64,000 bases of DNA from positions 434,001-498,000 of the forward strand of contig JAMWET010000024.1 in NCBI GenBank assembly GCA_024036415.1. Direction: 5' to 3'. The position numbers and the translations under genes were made by a program. How positions within the stretch are numbered: position 1 is the first letter of the stretch; every line of letters starts with the position of its first letter. Positions 13,834-26,159 of this stretch are shown here, piece after piece. The notes below the pieces were generated by a model. It saw only the letters and a list, made by a program, of their open reading frames with translations, made no database searches and was not told the DNA's origin. This stretch comes from Prochilodus magdalenae. Lineage: Eukaryota; Chordata; Actinopteri; Characiformes; Prochilodontidae.

Positions 13834-15286
13834 GAACTAAGATCACCTGATTTCCTCCTTTTTAATTGACATTTTTAAGTGACAAGCATTATTGCATCAC
13901 CTATTTAAGACGTTTAGTGTTTTTTTAAAAAAGTGTTTATGAAATCAAACAAACCAACAAATAAATAAATTAAATAAATAGTAGTGATAGAATACATACG
14001 CTCCATTACAGTTGTTTTTATGGTAGGTTTATAAGTCACTGCTTTTATTGTTATTTGCAATCTCTGCCATGCTAACATTATTTTAATCAAACTTGTATTT
14101 TGTTATCAGCACACAAATGCACGTAAAACCAGAAAGCGTTTTTCTGTGTTGCTGATTGGCTAAAGGCAGCACACTGACTCTGAAAAAGAGTTTTGGAATT
14201 GACAGCAAAATGGTTTAAATTTGAGAGAAAATCTGCTGATTCTTTTTGGCCTATACCAGCAGATAGCTCCCCTTGACCATAATGGACAAAATACCTCAGT
14301 TAGTGACCACCTTCAGAATCGAACAGACAGTTAAACTATTTTAATTCAGGTCTTAATTCCGTTCTATAAAGTTTCAGTCTGGACCGAGTCAGTGATGAAT
14401 GTTTGCTTCCGCAGATCCATATGTTAAAGTGTCCCTGATTTGTGATGGTCGAAGGCTGAAGAAAAGGAAGACCACCACAAAGAAGAGTACCCTCAACCCT
14501 GTCTACAACGAGGCCATCATCTTTGACATCCCACCCGAGAACGTGGAGCAGGTCAGCCTGTCAATCATGGTGATGGATTATGACAGGTGAGTGGTGTCTG
14601 CTCAAGAGCTGCAAGCATAGAATGTGGTGTCTGCTCTTCTCCTGCAAGCATAGAATGAAAAGTCATGGATTAGAGGGTAATGGGATGGAAAGCATTGCTA
14701 TGACGAACTGAAGAGACAGAGGAGCAGGTGGAAATAACTAGTGGGGTAAATGGTCATAAGTGTCATAAGTTCACCAGACAAAAAACTATTTATAATATCT
14801 GCTATAAATATCTGCACGGTGTGAGTGATGGGATTCATAGATTGAGAAGAGGTGGTACAGTGCAGTGAATGTGTGGTAAATGACTCCAGAGCAGATGTTA
14901 ATGATTGACTAATAGAAGTGACTGCAATTGGGCGTGGCAAAGGCCATAGTGTAAAGGGAGTAGCTGGATCTGCAGGTGTACGAAAGCGTACGGTCATACA
15001 GGCTACCAGCAGTAATTGACTCTCTTCAGAATTGTGCCAGGGACGGCATCCAGCCACCAGGCACTGGCCCTAGTGCACAATTCAATGTGGCTGAACATTG
15101 GTGTGGCCTACATTCAGAAACTCGTTCAGTCCTTGCCAAATCGAATCACAGCTGTTATTGGTAGTTGTGGAGGTGTTACTCACATGTGACTCTTTTTTTT
15201 TGTCTGTTGAGCTTATTTTTTCTGTCATATAATTAATCATTTCATTATTGTGACAGTATTTGTGACATTTTTGTATATATATTTGT

Positions 15287-15318
<32 letters not shown>

Positions 15319-18300
15319 ACCCTAAGATCTAAGTAAATATTACTGAAAAGAACTTAATCAACAAGACACATGTGATGCAAACTTATTAGTTACCTGGCAG
15401 TTATTGCAAAGCTGCTACACCATAATTAAACACAGCATTTATAATTATGGCAACCTCCATTTCTTAATCAGATATCTAGATACAGTGGGGAAAATAAGTA
15501 TTTAGTCAGTCACCAATTGTGCAAGTTGTCCCACTTAAAAAGATGAGAGAGGCCTGTAATTGACATCATAGGTAGACCTCAACTATGAGAGACAAAATGT
15601 GGAAGAAAATTGAGAAAGTCATTTTGTCTGATTTTTAAAGAATTTATTTGCAAATAATGGTGGAAAATAAGTATTTGGTCAATAACAAAAGTTCATCTCA
15701 ATACTTTGTTGTATATCCTTTGTTGGCAATGACAGAGGTCAAACGTTTTCTGTAAGTCTTCACAAGGTTGGCACACACTGTTGCTGGTATGTTGGCCCAT
15801 TCCTCCATGCAGATCTCCTCTAGAGCAGTGATGTTTTGGGGGCTGTCGGCGGGCAACCACAGACTTTCACTTCCTCCAAAGGTTTTTCGATGGGGTTGAG
15901 ATCGGGGGAGACTGGCTAGGCCACTCCAGGACTTTGAAATGTTTCTTACGAAGCCACTCCTTTGTTGCCCTGGCAGTGTGCTTGGGATCATTGTCATGCT
16001 GAAAGACCCAGCCACGTTTCATCTTCATTGCCCTTGCTGATGGAAGGAGGTTTGCACCCAAAATCTCACAATACATGGCCCCATTCATTCTTTCATGTAC
16101 ACGGACCAGTCGTCCTGGTCCTTTTGCAGAGAAACAGCCCCCAAAGCATGATGTTGCCACCCCCATGCTTCACAGTTGGTATGGTGTTCTTTGGATGCAA
16201 CTCCGCATTCACTTTCCTCCAAACACGACGAGCTTGTTGTGTTTTTACCAAATAGTTTCTACTTTGGTTTCATCTGACCATATGACATTTCTCCCAATAC
16301 TCTTCTGGAACATCCAAATGCTCTCTAGCAAACTTCAGACGTGCCTGGATATGGACTGGGCTTAAGGCAGGGGGGACACGTCTGGCACTGGCGCAAGATC
16401 TGAGTCCCTGGCGTCGTTAGTTTGTTGCTGATGGTAGGCTTTGTAAGGTTGGTCCCAGCTTCCTGCTGGTAATTCACTAGATCCCCCCCTTGTGGTTCTG
16501 GGATTTTTTCCCTTACCGTTCTGTGTGATCATTTTTTGACCCCACGGGCTGAGATCTTGCGTGGAGCCCCAGATCGAGGGAGATTAGTAGTGGTCTTGTA
16601 GGTCTTTGATTTTCTGTTTATTGCTCTCCCACAGTAGATTTCTTCACATCAAGCTGCTTGCCTATTGCAGATTCAGTCTTCCCAGCCTGGTGCAGGTCTA
16701 CAATTCGGTTTCTGGTGTCCTCCGACAGCTCTTTCGTCTTCACCATAGTGGAGTTTGGAGTGTGAGTGTTTGAGGTTGTAGGCAGGTGTCTTTTATACTG
16801 TTAACGACTTCAAACAGGTGCCATTAATACAGGTAATGAGTGGGGGAAAGAGGAGCCTCTGCGAGAGACAAAAAAGAAGTTACAGGTCTGTGACAGCCAG
16901 AAATCTTGCTTGTTTGTTATTGACCAAATACTTATTTTCCACCATTATTTGACAAATAAATTCTTTAAAAATCCAGACAAAATGACTTTCTCAATTTTTT
17001 TCCACATTTTGTCTCTCATAGTTGAGGTCTACCTATGATGTCAATTACAGGCCTCTCTCATCTTTTTAAGTGGGACAACTTGCACAATTGGTGACTGACT
17101 AAATACTTATTTTCCCCACTGTATATAGTCATGTCTAATGAGATAATCTAAACATGATTGTGTCTGTTTGTCTGAAAAATAAAAGGAGGAACAGGCCATT
17201 TAGGACAATGGAGATCAGTTTAGAATTGTGAAAAACTTTTTACAATAATGTACTAAATAATGGACTATATATACATATATGCGCTCATCACCAAACGATG
17301 AGTTACACCCAGAAGGAAGTGTGGGGTTACAGTTCTATTGGAAAGGAAGATAAAGGATATCAGGAACAATAAATGATGATACATTTAGACTGATATGGGC
17401 AATATTTATTGGGCTTACACATACAGAAGTAGTGTCTCTTAGTATAATTCTGTGTGCAACTGACATTCTTTTCTCTTGACAGGTTCTTCTAGTCGTATAT
17501 ATTTGTATTTAAATGTATTTTACATGCGTCCTGTAGAATTAACTTTGCAAACCAATTTACGTTATTTCTATTTTCTCTTCAGAGTTGGACACAATGAGGT
17601 AATTGGCGTGTGCCGGACGGGCCCTGATGCTGAAGGCCTGGGTCGAGACCATTGGAATGAGATGTTAGCTTACCCACGCAAGCCCATCACACACTGGCAT
17701 GCCCTGTGTGAGGTAGGGGATAAACTACTACTATGGGGGCCTGTGGGTATGTGTCACTCTTAAAATAAAGGCACCAGAAGAGCTCTTCAAGTAAATTTGT
17801 AGTAAAGCCTCTGAAGAAGCACTGCAATAGATGGTTCTTTGAGTTCACCTCTGTCTGCAGCTTTTGAGTAACTATCCCAGGCAATAACATCCATTAAAAG
17901 TCGACACAATTGGCTCTTCTAAACCATCATTTAGTCTCTTTATTTGTAAGAGTGTTCTTCAACTTTTAATTTTTGATGTACAGAATAATACACACATGTC
18001 TGTATATTTATCTATGCGATTTAAACTGCATGATTTATATCTTGGCAGAATAAAAATTATCTTATGGATTTATAAAATTTAATGTTTTGATGTTCTTTAT
18101 CTATACAGGACAGTTTTACAGGCCCAGTTTAAACATCAAAAGTGCATCTCTTACCATTGATTTCAGTCAGAACAATGTATTGATGGACTAACCACATTAA
18201 TGTAACGCAAGGTGCAAAAGATTACATAAAAATTTTGCATACATGTAGTAAGTGTATGATCATGACATTGCATCAATAGGCGACACCTTGGGCGGGGCTC

Positions 18301-19292
18301 TCAATTAGTCATACTAATGTTGAGCAAGATGCGTGTGAATCACTGCTGTCAGCTCACAGCCTCAGCTAGAAGTTACTGTATTGACTGTATTCTCTATTTC
18401 TGCGGTATACACAGATAACACAGTGGATTAGGTAAGCCGTGTTGTGATGAGTTGTGTTCATACCATTATGAATCATGTTAGAAATTCCTGTTGGTCAGTA
18501 CAGTTTTAGCACTAAGAGGACACATATTTTGAGTGGTAAAACCACTCTGATCACGTTTTCCAGATATAGTCTTAAGAGACTTCCAAACTCACGTTAGAGC
18601 TCCAACAGAGATTTGAATCCTCACCCTCTAAACAAGCAAGGCTACGGTCTTTCCAGTTGCTCTATAGAAATGCTATGACTCACTTACTAGTTTAAGAATT
18701 CACAGCCAGCTTGGCAAATTATTTGCACCGCTCTCTGCCATTGTTGTTTAAAATGCCCAGAAGTTATTGATGCTTTATCGGTGGGCTTTCCAGTGCTGTA
18801 GTAAATTACTGGGGCAAAACCTCAGAGGGAAATAGTACTGCACCAGACGAGGCACCCGAGAGTTATGCAGTCCCTAGAACTCAGGCCAACCCTCTAATTC
18901 CAAAGCCAGGGTGAGGCTGAGCTCGAGTAATGGCCATATTAAACAAGATCATTATGCATGTCCACCAAAAGGGCACTTGTACACTCTGAGGCCAAAGGGC
19001 TCAAGCCCCTGTGATCAATACTGACTGATACTAGTCGTAATCCACATCTGGGAAGCTCTCTCATTCCGAAGCTTCAGTGAAACTTACCAACAAAAAATCT
19101 GGGTAATAGGTTAATTAGGTGTGTTGGGGCAAACACTAAGATGAGCACAAAGACAAGGACGCTCCAGGAACAAAGTTGAAGACCCCTACTTTATCTGTTT
19201 TCTTCACATTCTCTCTACAGTGGCCAGGAAGAGCATCCAGTTTTGAAAGTCAAGGCTCCTGCCCCTCCCCAAAGCCCCCCCAGACTCCATAA
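5720..19292 (+). CDS. syt10: Synaptotagmin-10, 3' part of gene (5 coding exons visible)
   Basis: Synaptotagmins are membrane-anchored Ca2+ sensors for regulated exocytosis; the 3/5/6/10 group acts on secretory granules and other vesicles. The five exons join in frame to 351 residues. C2A spans about residues 60-187 and C2B about 195-325. C2A keeps the acidic Ca2+ loops ([20 protein letters not shown]). C2B keeps [11 protein letters not shown] and MDYDRVGHNE. SYT10 is chosen over SYT3/6 because of [14 protein letters not shown] in the linker, [29 protein letters not shown], and a C-terminus ([11 protein letters not shown]) like mammalian SYT10. About 170 N-terminal residues (Cys-rich N-terminus, transmembrane segment) lie upstream of the window. 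All splice sites are GT/AG and no frame break is seen, so the gene looks functional. The coordinates are the genomic span including introns. Confidence 0.93.
6317..6452. repeat. 24-bp intronic minisatellite
   Basis: A 24-bp unit (GCACAACTAGCATTAGCCTC plus four bases) repeats from 6317, 6341, 6365, 6389, 6413 and 6437, the last incomplete. It starts only about 35 bases after the SYT10 C2A exon donor. It reads open in one frame as an 8-residue STTSISLN/D repeat, but that is a by-product of the unit length being a multiple of three. Confidence 0.95.
8884..9075 (+). mobile_element. Truncated copy of the TCGTC-ended MITE
   Basis: The left end (TCGTCACTGTACAAAGAAAA) and the core (GAAGTCAATGGAACCAGAC, then TTTTGGGCCATTTC) match the elements at 38591-38812 and 63246-63490. 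TA precedes the left end. The right inverted repeat is not recognisable, so this copy is older or truncated. Confidence 0.7.
11220..11520 (-). mobile_element. Decayed DNA transposon remnant
   Basis: On the minus strand the segment containing CAGAATTGTGCCAGGG, followed by GATGTAGCCTACATCCA, aligns by eye with the plus-strand segment at about 14990-15185, which ends in a Tc1-like transposase C-terminus. Both copies sit in SYT10 introns and both are broken. Confidence 0.5.
12171..12340. repeat. Two-copy tandem duplication (about 86 bp) with TA runs
   Basis: The string ATTGTGCATTCGAGGGTGGA, followed by a (TA)n run and ACAACTATACATACA, occurs at about 12171 and again at about 12257. The copies differ mainly in the length of the TA run. 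Confidence 0.85.
13041..13161 (+). CDS. syt10: SYT10 exon: start of C2B domain
   Basis: The acceptor is TTCCAG at 13040 and the donor GTCAGA starts at 13162. The 121-bp exon encodes [19 protein letters not shown] and on to the first C2B Ca2+ loop ([13 protein letters not shown]). It ends on the first base of the Asp codon that opens the next exon (G|AT). Confidence 0.94.
13796..13833. repeat. (ATT)n microsatellite
   Basis: This is a run of about 12 TTA/ATT triplets in the SYT10 intron. Confidence 0.95.
14415..14586 (+). CDS. syt10: SYT10 exon: middle of C2B domain
   Basis: The acceptor is CCGCAG at 14414 and the donor GTGAGT starts at 14587. The exon encodes [19 protein letters not shown] with the polybasic stretch (KKRKTTTKK), which in synaptotagmins binds phosphoinositides and SNAREs. 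It continues to the second Ca2+ loop (VMDYD) and ends AG|A inside the Arg codon. Confidence 0.95.
14990..15188 (+). mobile_element. Tc1-like transposase C-terminal remnant
   Basis: One frame reads [20 protein letters not shown], then TAVIGSCGG and a stop, which resembles the end of a Tc1/mariner-type transposase. The upstream part is frame-broken. A related copy lies inverted at about 11220-11520. Confidence 0.55.
15483..17121 (-). mobile_element. Full-length, inactivated Tc1/mariner element
   Basis: The element starts CAGTGGGGAAAATAAGTATT and ends in the reverse complement, flanked by TA on both sides (15481-15482 and 17122-17123), the expected Tc1 target duplication. The inverted repeats run about 200 bp (15483-15688 and about 16917-17121), with a second ATAAGTATTTGGTCAATAAC-type copy at their inner ends, so it is of the IR/DR type. 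The minus strand holds transposase pieces (for example [20 protein letters not shown]) split between frames. It lies in the SYT10 intron upstream of exon 17583. Confidence 0.93.
15867..16166 (-). pseudogene. Tc1 transposase fragment (DDE core part)
   Basis: The minus-strand reading contains the Tc1 catalytic-domain hallmark [18 protein letters not shown] followed by [10 protein letters not shown], the block with the second Asp of the DDE/D triad. The expected continuation (DLNPIENLW) is altered and shifted: the end with [20 protein letters not shown] lies in another frame at 15698-16015. The gene is broken and codes for no active transposase. Confidence 0.85.
17276..17470 (-). mobile_element. 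Short remnant of the 2303-type transposon family
   Basis: The string 'agaaggaagtgtggggttacag', the 'aatgatgatacatttagactgatatgg' block and 'acacatacagaagtagtgtctct' match the blocks at about 2380-2510 and 26225-26345. It is non-coding debris in a SYT10 intron. Confidence 0.6.
17583..17712 (+). CDS. syt10: SYT10 exon: end of C2B domain
   Basis: The acceptor is CTTCAG at 17582 and the donor GTAGGG starts at 17713. After completing the Arg codon it encodes [20 protein letters not shown] and [20 protein letters not shown], the conserved C2B end with the WHXL-type docking motif (here WHALCE). It joins the last exon at a codon boundary. Confidence 0.95.
19221..19292 (+). CDS. syt10: SYT10 terminal coding exon
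   Basis: The acceptor is CTACAG at 19220. Twenty-three codons encode [19 protein letters not shown] and then PQTP, followed by TAA at 19290-19292. This short Ser/Pro-rich tail closely resembles the known SYT10 C-terminus and is the strongest evidence for the paralogue call. Confidence 0.93.
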   Translation, partial: WPGRASSFESQGSCPSPKPPQTP

Positions 19293-19954
19293 CCATGACA
19301 GAAGAGATCCCGAATCACACAAGTATCCTCACACTCTTTAGCGCACATGTGCTCGGTTTGTATCATAAGCTTTCTATTTTTCTCTTGTTGTGGCTTGTAA
19401 CACTGTGTTGTTATGCCAGAGGATCACTTAGTGTAGGTATCCTCTGCCACATACTCACTGAAGCTACTTTACCTCTAGGACTATTTCTAAGGACTTATGG
19501 GCTGTTAGAAGCAATGAACAAGGCCCACAGCAGACGTGTGAGATATGACTGAATGGGTGGTTTGACAGCAAAATGATGGCATGTCAGTTGAGTGACATAT
19601 CAAAGAACAGCACTTACCATTTTGTCTTTTATAAAATGTTGAAAAAAAGGTTAAAAGATCTTTATTTGATGACAGTATTTGATTAATGTAGACGTATTAA
19701 ATAACAAAAAAGAACAGAAGTGGCATGAATATCTCAAATCTAAACTTATTGTGTTTGTGATTTAAAGGGTAAAACTAATATGTGGAAGACTGAATACATG
19801 GTCATATGTCCAATGTATTATTACAACAAATATATTTAGTAAAAGAAAAAAAGAGATTATATATATATATAAAGTATATATGCAAATATGATTACTATGG
19901 AGACATATACATATCTGACCATTCCTCTAAGCATTGTTTATCTAAACAGAAACA

Positions 19955-20298
19955 GTGAGTGCATTTACGTGCCCTTAATTAAACCGTGATCAGATTTGTA
20001 AAGTTATTATGTACACATGTAAATCTGATTATGAAATCTGATAAAAATAGTAGTTTTTTCGCTCAGTATTCTGATTTCTTAGTGCATTTTTAAAAATGTA
20101 TTTATTTTATTTTTTTAAATAACGTGGAATGTAGTTTGAGTTTGTGTCATGTTTACTTTATTAACCAGACGCAAATCAGAAATTGTTGTAGACCCAGAGT
20201 TTTCCGATTATCCGACATGTAAACAGGTTGAACAGATTACTGACTAAATCAGATTTTCTGCAGTTATCGGATTATTAAGCGCATGTAAATACTCTCAC
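19955..20298. mobile_element. MITE with inverted termini
   Basis: The left end GTGAGTGCATTTACGTGCCC and the right end (reverse complement GTGAGAGTATTTACATGCGC) are imperfect inverted repeats about 344 bp apart. The interior also has scattered inverted blocks such as AAATCTGATTA/AATCAGATTT. It has no coding capacity, which fits a non-autonomous DNA transposon. Confidence 0.7.
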
Positions 20299-20962
20299 AC
20301 ATAAGACATTTTGGTGCAAAATATACATCAATGTTTAAGTTTGACTTGATTTTAAAGTACATAAAACCCACAAATGTAACACGTATATATAAATATCTTC
20401 ATTGCAGGGAGTAATTTCAAGCATATATATATAAAATTAAAATCTTGAACTTTTGGATTTTGACAAAGAAACCAATCCTTTTTGGTCCAGGTCAAAGTGC
20501 AGGTCAACCTCAGCCTTAAACAACATTCCAGGGTCGTGTGCAAGTTAGAAAATCGGTGCTTGTGTTTGTTGTTCATAGTTTAAAGATTTAAACTGCCTTG
20601 GTAGGAAGACACAGCAGGAACTCAGCAAGGCACCTAAATAGCTAAATTGAAAACAACCAAAATGGACAACAAAAATTGGGACTAGTGTCGATTTATTAAC
20701 CTCAAATTATCTTTTTCCAAGGCACTTTCTTAACAGTACAGCTTTTAACCATTCACTTTTTGTCAGATTTTCACTGGAACTGATGAAAAAGGAACTAGTC
20801 ACAGTAGCCAGATGATGTAGCTTTTTGTTTAGCTGGGTTTTTTTGTTTGTTTGTTTTTCTCAAAACAGAGTTAATGCCCCAGTAAGGCTAGCAGAACGAT
20901 TGTGGAATATTATTATCTAAAATTTCTAGAATTTACAATTTATAAGGACTATCCCTCCATCC

Positions 20963-20966
20963 CTCC

Positions 20967-21049
<83 letters not shown>

Positions 21050-21083
21050 CATCCATCCATCCATCCATCCATCCATCCATCTA
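20963..21083. repeat. (CTAT)n then (CCAT)n microsatellite
   Basis: About 20 CTAT/ATCT units pass into about 9 CATC units. The open frame through it (YLSI repeats) is an artefact of the repeat. Confidence 0.97.
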
Positions 21084-22339
21084 TGCATTCCATCCGTTCC
21101 ATTTTTAAGCCATAAAATACTGAAAGTCAAGATAACCCAGTGCACAAACGACATGTAGACTTGTTGAGTATACTGTAATTCTGTGAATTTCACCCTACAC
21201 ACAGATCATTCAGATATATCGAATGTATAACTCAAACAGTCTGAAATGGAGTGTCTCACAGTTTATGGATCCTGTTCTACACATCAAGTGAATATGGGTT
21301 GCCTTTGACACATTTAGAGTGAACATTTTATTAATTTGTTTATTTTTTGTAATCTATTGAAAAGCCTAATCTATGAACCAAATATGGAGCGTGTAAAACA
21401 TTATGTTGTTTTCCCAGTGGGTTGCAGAATTACCAGCCAAAGCAGCAATTAAAATAGGGCGCTCTGCAATTATGCAAATTAGTCTCAGTGCATTTCACTT
21501 AAATCCAACATTGTTTGACCAAAGGTGTAAACCTAAACTTACATTACCTTGTCTATTGATTGCTTGGTGATTAAGAGCTTTTGCCAATTGCCCTTGACTT
21601 TAAAATGTCACAATAGCAACACGACACGCCTACTGTCAAATTAGTCAGTACCTGCTTACATGTGGTGTACATTTCTGAAATAAGATGGATCCCTGAAAGT
21701 GCTCTGTCTTAAATGTTCACAAAAGTAATAATGCAAACTAACATGGCAATTACACAAAGGCTGTGTACTGTTAACTTTAATTTGCACATTAGGACAAAGT
21801 TTCTGCCCCAGTACTCTTTCTGAGTATTAGAACAAAAGTAATATATTCTTGTAGCATGCTGACACGAGTCTCTGGAACTGACAGATATCGTTTTAAAAAA
21901 CAGTAGAACCTGTATTAATTTTGAAGTTGTGTTTGTATTTGCACATATCCTCCTTCCCAGTGCCAACGTGCGTAAATACTTGAGAACTTTCTTGAAAGTT
22001 ATGTTAAAGTGTATTTCTATGGATTGTTTGGTGGTGATTTGTACTATGAGCTTGTGACCTTGGATAACTTTATACACAATTTGCATCTATCGTGAAATGA
22101 CTTGTCGTTTGAATGAGCACTCTACTTGCTGAGAATGCTCTTCTTTGAGCCATTAAAAAAGGCTTCTCAGTAAAATACAGTGCTTTCTTTGTCATACTTG
22201 TACTTGGCAACAAAAGTGGGCGCCACACTTTGTCATGACATGTACAGTTTTGTGATAACTTTTGTAAAACTATTCAGTAAATATTTGAAATATAATTTTA
22301 CTGTATGTTTCCTATGTATTTTAACTAAATAAATACAGC

Positions 22340-25300
22340 TTGTCAAACTGCCATCTGGGATTTATTTGTTCTTTTGCTCGACGCTGGATAGTCGTGCTGG
22401 AAATTTGAACCATAGCAGGTGTCTTAGAGGTCCATTAGTCTTGTCGTCTACTAATATGTTGTTTGCATCTGCTACTAAAACCACATCGCAAGCAGAGTTT
22501 CAGAGACGACTTGCGTAATGGGGTCAAACTGCTCATGATAGGTAATTTGGCTCCACTGGATTGATCATTATGACTGCAGAGATAGACTCAAAAAAATAAC
22601 TTTGATTGATTGACTGTGGTTCATTTAAAGTGCTTGTTTAGGTTGAATAAACCTAATTCATTTGGTGGTAACAATTTAGAGTAAAATTTTGAGATTGGTC
22701 CAACAAAACATTTACGCTGAAATGCCACACAGGTTCTAGATGTTAAGATTTCATCACATGCTGCTAAAAATCATTGCTTTCTTGTACAACCCAGGTTTTA
22801 TTTTAGGTAATAAGCAGGTTAATATGATATAAGACAATTATAACTTCAAATGTCACCTGCTTTATATCCCAACCTGCTACATAACAGAAACTCTTCCACC
22901 AAGAGTTACAGCTCCACTTAATTCAACTCCTCATCTTTGGTACTAGCTAAATGAGTTTTCCACTGCAGATCTAGGATCCCCTCAATGTGGCCGGTCATCA
23001 TAGCCATGCCATGATGACTTATGTTCCGAAAAAGGAACAAGATAAAAGACTGAAAGGCTGAAAAAACAGGAGAGCTTGGGAAAAGCTGCATCAGAGTTTA
23101 TGATAGAAAATTGAATTATTCTGGTTTCTCAAAGGCAACATGAGCGGGTATGTTAATCACGTAGCTAGCATTAGCATAATAATATTTAGGGTGATAGTGA
23201 AGATTCTGTCCAATTGATCAGTAGTCTGCAGTGCGTTTATACCCCCTCTTTCTAAAGGCTTGTCTAAAGGAAAACAAAAAATGGTGAGCAGAGTTAAGTT
23301 GAGGGTTGGGCACCATGCATTGGAAAAAAGGCATATCTGCAATTTCACCTGACATGCCAATTAAATTGAATGTGTTTATACCTACCATATTATTACATCA
23401 AGTAATTACTCAGTTATGAAACAAGTTACCATGACAGTTTAATTTAGTTAGACTGTCTGGTTACTAACTATCATTTTACTAATTTTGCAGGGCTTTATTG
23501 TTGTCATTGTATCATACTCAGTGAATATCTAGTGTCTGTAGACATGTCAGTGTAATCTAGTGAAATGTTCTTGGGAACTTTGATCATGTTATCTAAAAAA
23601 CTGACCTAAAAATTTAAAATTTGCACTTTATGCATGGCTAATACTGACCTATAGGCCTGTTAAAGATAATGTGGACCAAATTTGCTAGCTGTATTCCTGA
23701 AATCATATATTTTACCAACGTTCTGTTAGTAGAGCTTTGAGGCTCCTTTCAGATGCAAGTTAAGTAAATGTCTCTGCATTATAAAACATGTAACCTGAAA
23801 AAGTTAGTCCACTATGTGAGAAGCAATTTAATTGAAAGCTTTACTCAAAAAAAATTTGATTGACAGGAGCTCTTGTTCCTTTTATAGGTTGAATAAAACA
23901 TAGAAATTTTATTGTAATAAATAGAGTCATGTTTTTAGGTCGAACCAACAAACTATAATATAATTTCATTTATAGTTTACGCTCCAGTAAAAAACACAAT
24001 AACAACAGATATGCTTATCGGGCATCAATGACATGTAAACAGCAGCCATCAAACCACATAGGCTGACTCTGTGAACGCAGTTACACTAATCACACCTGAA
24101 ATGATGCACATTTTCTTCGAGTGCTAAAACCAGGATGAGTGAAGAAAAAGGTTTTGCTTAAAGGAGGACTGGGCTCTATATCTGTGATGTCTACAAAGCG
24201 CCACTTCAAACATGCAGCTCACATAGGCACACCTTGATCAGGACGACAGGCCTCGGCCTCTTCCTTTATCTCCAAGAATATCAAAAGAGCTGTTTGGTGC
24301 AGCATCTTTCTGCTGAAGACTAGCTTTGTTCATCTGAAGGCTGGGAATGGTAGTTTGTTGGTGCGCTGCAGTCGCTTTTTGTAATACAAGTGAGAATTCC
24401 TTTCACATTGCCTATTGAAAGTAAGGCCATCCAGAGCCCTGCAGCTGCTTAAAGTTAACAAGGGGCACAGGGATCAACTACAGCATAGCCTCTTATAACC
24501 TTCTATAGCAGCATCACCTATTCAGTAGCTAATTCAGTATTCAAAAGAACCTAACATGGGCTCATATTAAAACATTACAACATCAGACTATCATTTATTA
24601 AAACATGCTATAATTATTTCAGTCAACTTGGCAATATCAAAAACTTTGATATTACAAAATAACAATAACGATATGTTTTGATAGATAGCAAATATACCAT
24701 AATATGCATTTACATTGCATGTATTTAAAGGTTTAATTACTCTACTTTAAGGTTGATGAACAGCTTTATAGAAAAACTAACGTAAATGAATTTAATAAAG
24801 AAGCCTGTTATAAGGCTGTATTTTAAATGTGAATGTTTGACGTGCCAGGGAGACTGACAGCTCAGCAGATCTTCCAGTTATAGTAATTCCAGTTATAGTA
24901 ATAAACTAGTGGCAAAATAAAGCAGTAAAGTAATAGCATAGTAATAAAATAGTATGTACAAGTATGAGTGTTCAATGCAGTAATGTATACTGAATATGTT
25001 AAATACCACATGTCTAATGTAACATACTTCTAATAAGTAACATGAAACACCTTTCAGGTGGTATGAGAAGTGCATCACCCTCTATGTCACTACCCAGCAC
25101 GGAGTCATGAGTGAAGTGTGAGAGCGGGCAAATGGCAAGCCGAGATTGTCCATGTTGACTTTCTCCATCTGCTCTAGGGTTACTCAGTGGCAGCAGTGCT
25201 GACAACATGTGTTAGGTGAGATGTGAGGTGAGTCAGAAGCACGTACACAGTTCGCAAATTCCAAATAAGCGCACAAAGTGGGAATTCTGAAAATGCATTA

Positions 25301-26159
25301 TCTGAAATTCTTTTTCCTGCACATGACAGAAGCAGAATAATTTAATGACTACTCGTTTAACACAGCATTAACCCTTTCATTACAGTGCAAACAGCAAATG
25401 ATTAACAAGCCCTTATTTGGCAGTATTCCACTCGCTCAGAAACAATCACAGCGCATGTAAACACACAGACGACACTGTGCTTCTTTTATTCAGTGATAGA
25501 CAAAAAGGTAGAACACAGAAAGCTCAGGTGATATTATATACTAGCAGCATGTATGTGAACCACTTATACTGGGGTTTCCAGATGTGTACCACCAAATATG
25601 CAATATGTTAGGTTAGCTTGGTTTGAAAGGAAATGTGTATTGCTACATTATAGCTCCTGAATCAGTGGTTTTGTCTCTTAAGGGGCTCTAGAGGGTCTTT
25701 TCATGAAGGTTTCATGAATGTACTTGAGGATCTGCAGTGTGCCATTATGTACTGTGGCTGGTACTAATGCTTATTCTTCTCGGTTCAATTGCAGTGCTGT
25801 CAATCATTGCACTGCGGTGACATATGTACAGCCTGGGTGCCTCCATTGTTGCTTTCAAATGCTGCATTCTATCTGAATACTGTAAATCCAAACATTTGGG
25901 TCATAAACCTTTTTCTGTATAACTTGGTAATGTGTCCCTCTTGGTAATGTGTTCCTCTATTGTGTCCCCAGTTTTTTAAGTATGATATATAACTGTAAAA
26001 GCTTATTCTTTTCATATTGCCTGAGTTTTATCTTGCTATCCAGTGTCAACCAGTGGCGGATGTGTTCCTCTTTTGAGACTCTTTCTTTCTCATCCTCTTA
26101 GGGGCTGCCACTGTTGCCCTTGACTTATTCACTGAGATGTGTTTTCTGTGTTAACATCT
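22340..26159. other. Intergenic spacer without recognised genes
   Basis: I see only AT-rich sequence with short, unrelated open frames and no splice-bounded exon with a known domain. A short direct repeat (TTCCAGTTATAGTAA) occurs twice at about 24873-24900. Confidence 0.6.

Larger units (their letters stand above)
19293..22333 (+). other. syt10: Probable SYT10 3' UTR
   Basis: No coding sequence follows the stop. The first good polyadenylation hexamer in a fitting context is AATAAA at 22328-22333, followed by a T/G-rich stretch. The UTR would then be about 3 kb and include a MITE (19955-20298) and a (CTAT)n/(CCAT)n microsatellite. The end point is inferred; an earlier cleavage site is possible. 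Confidence 0.45.
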
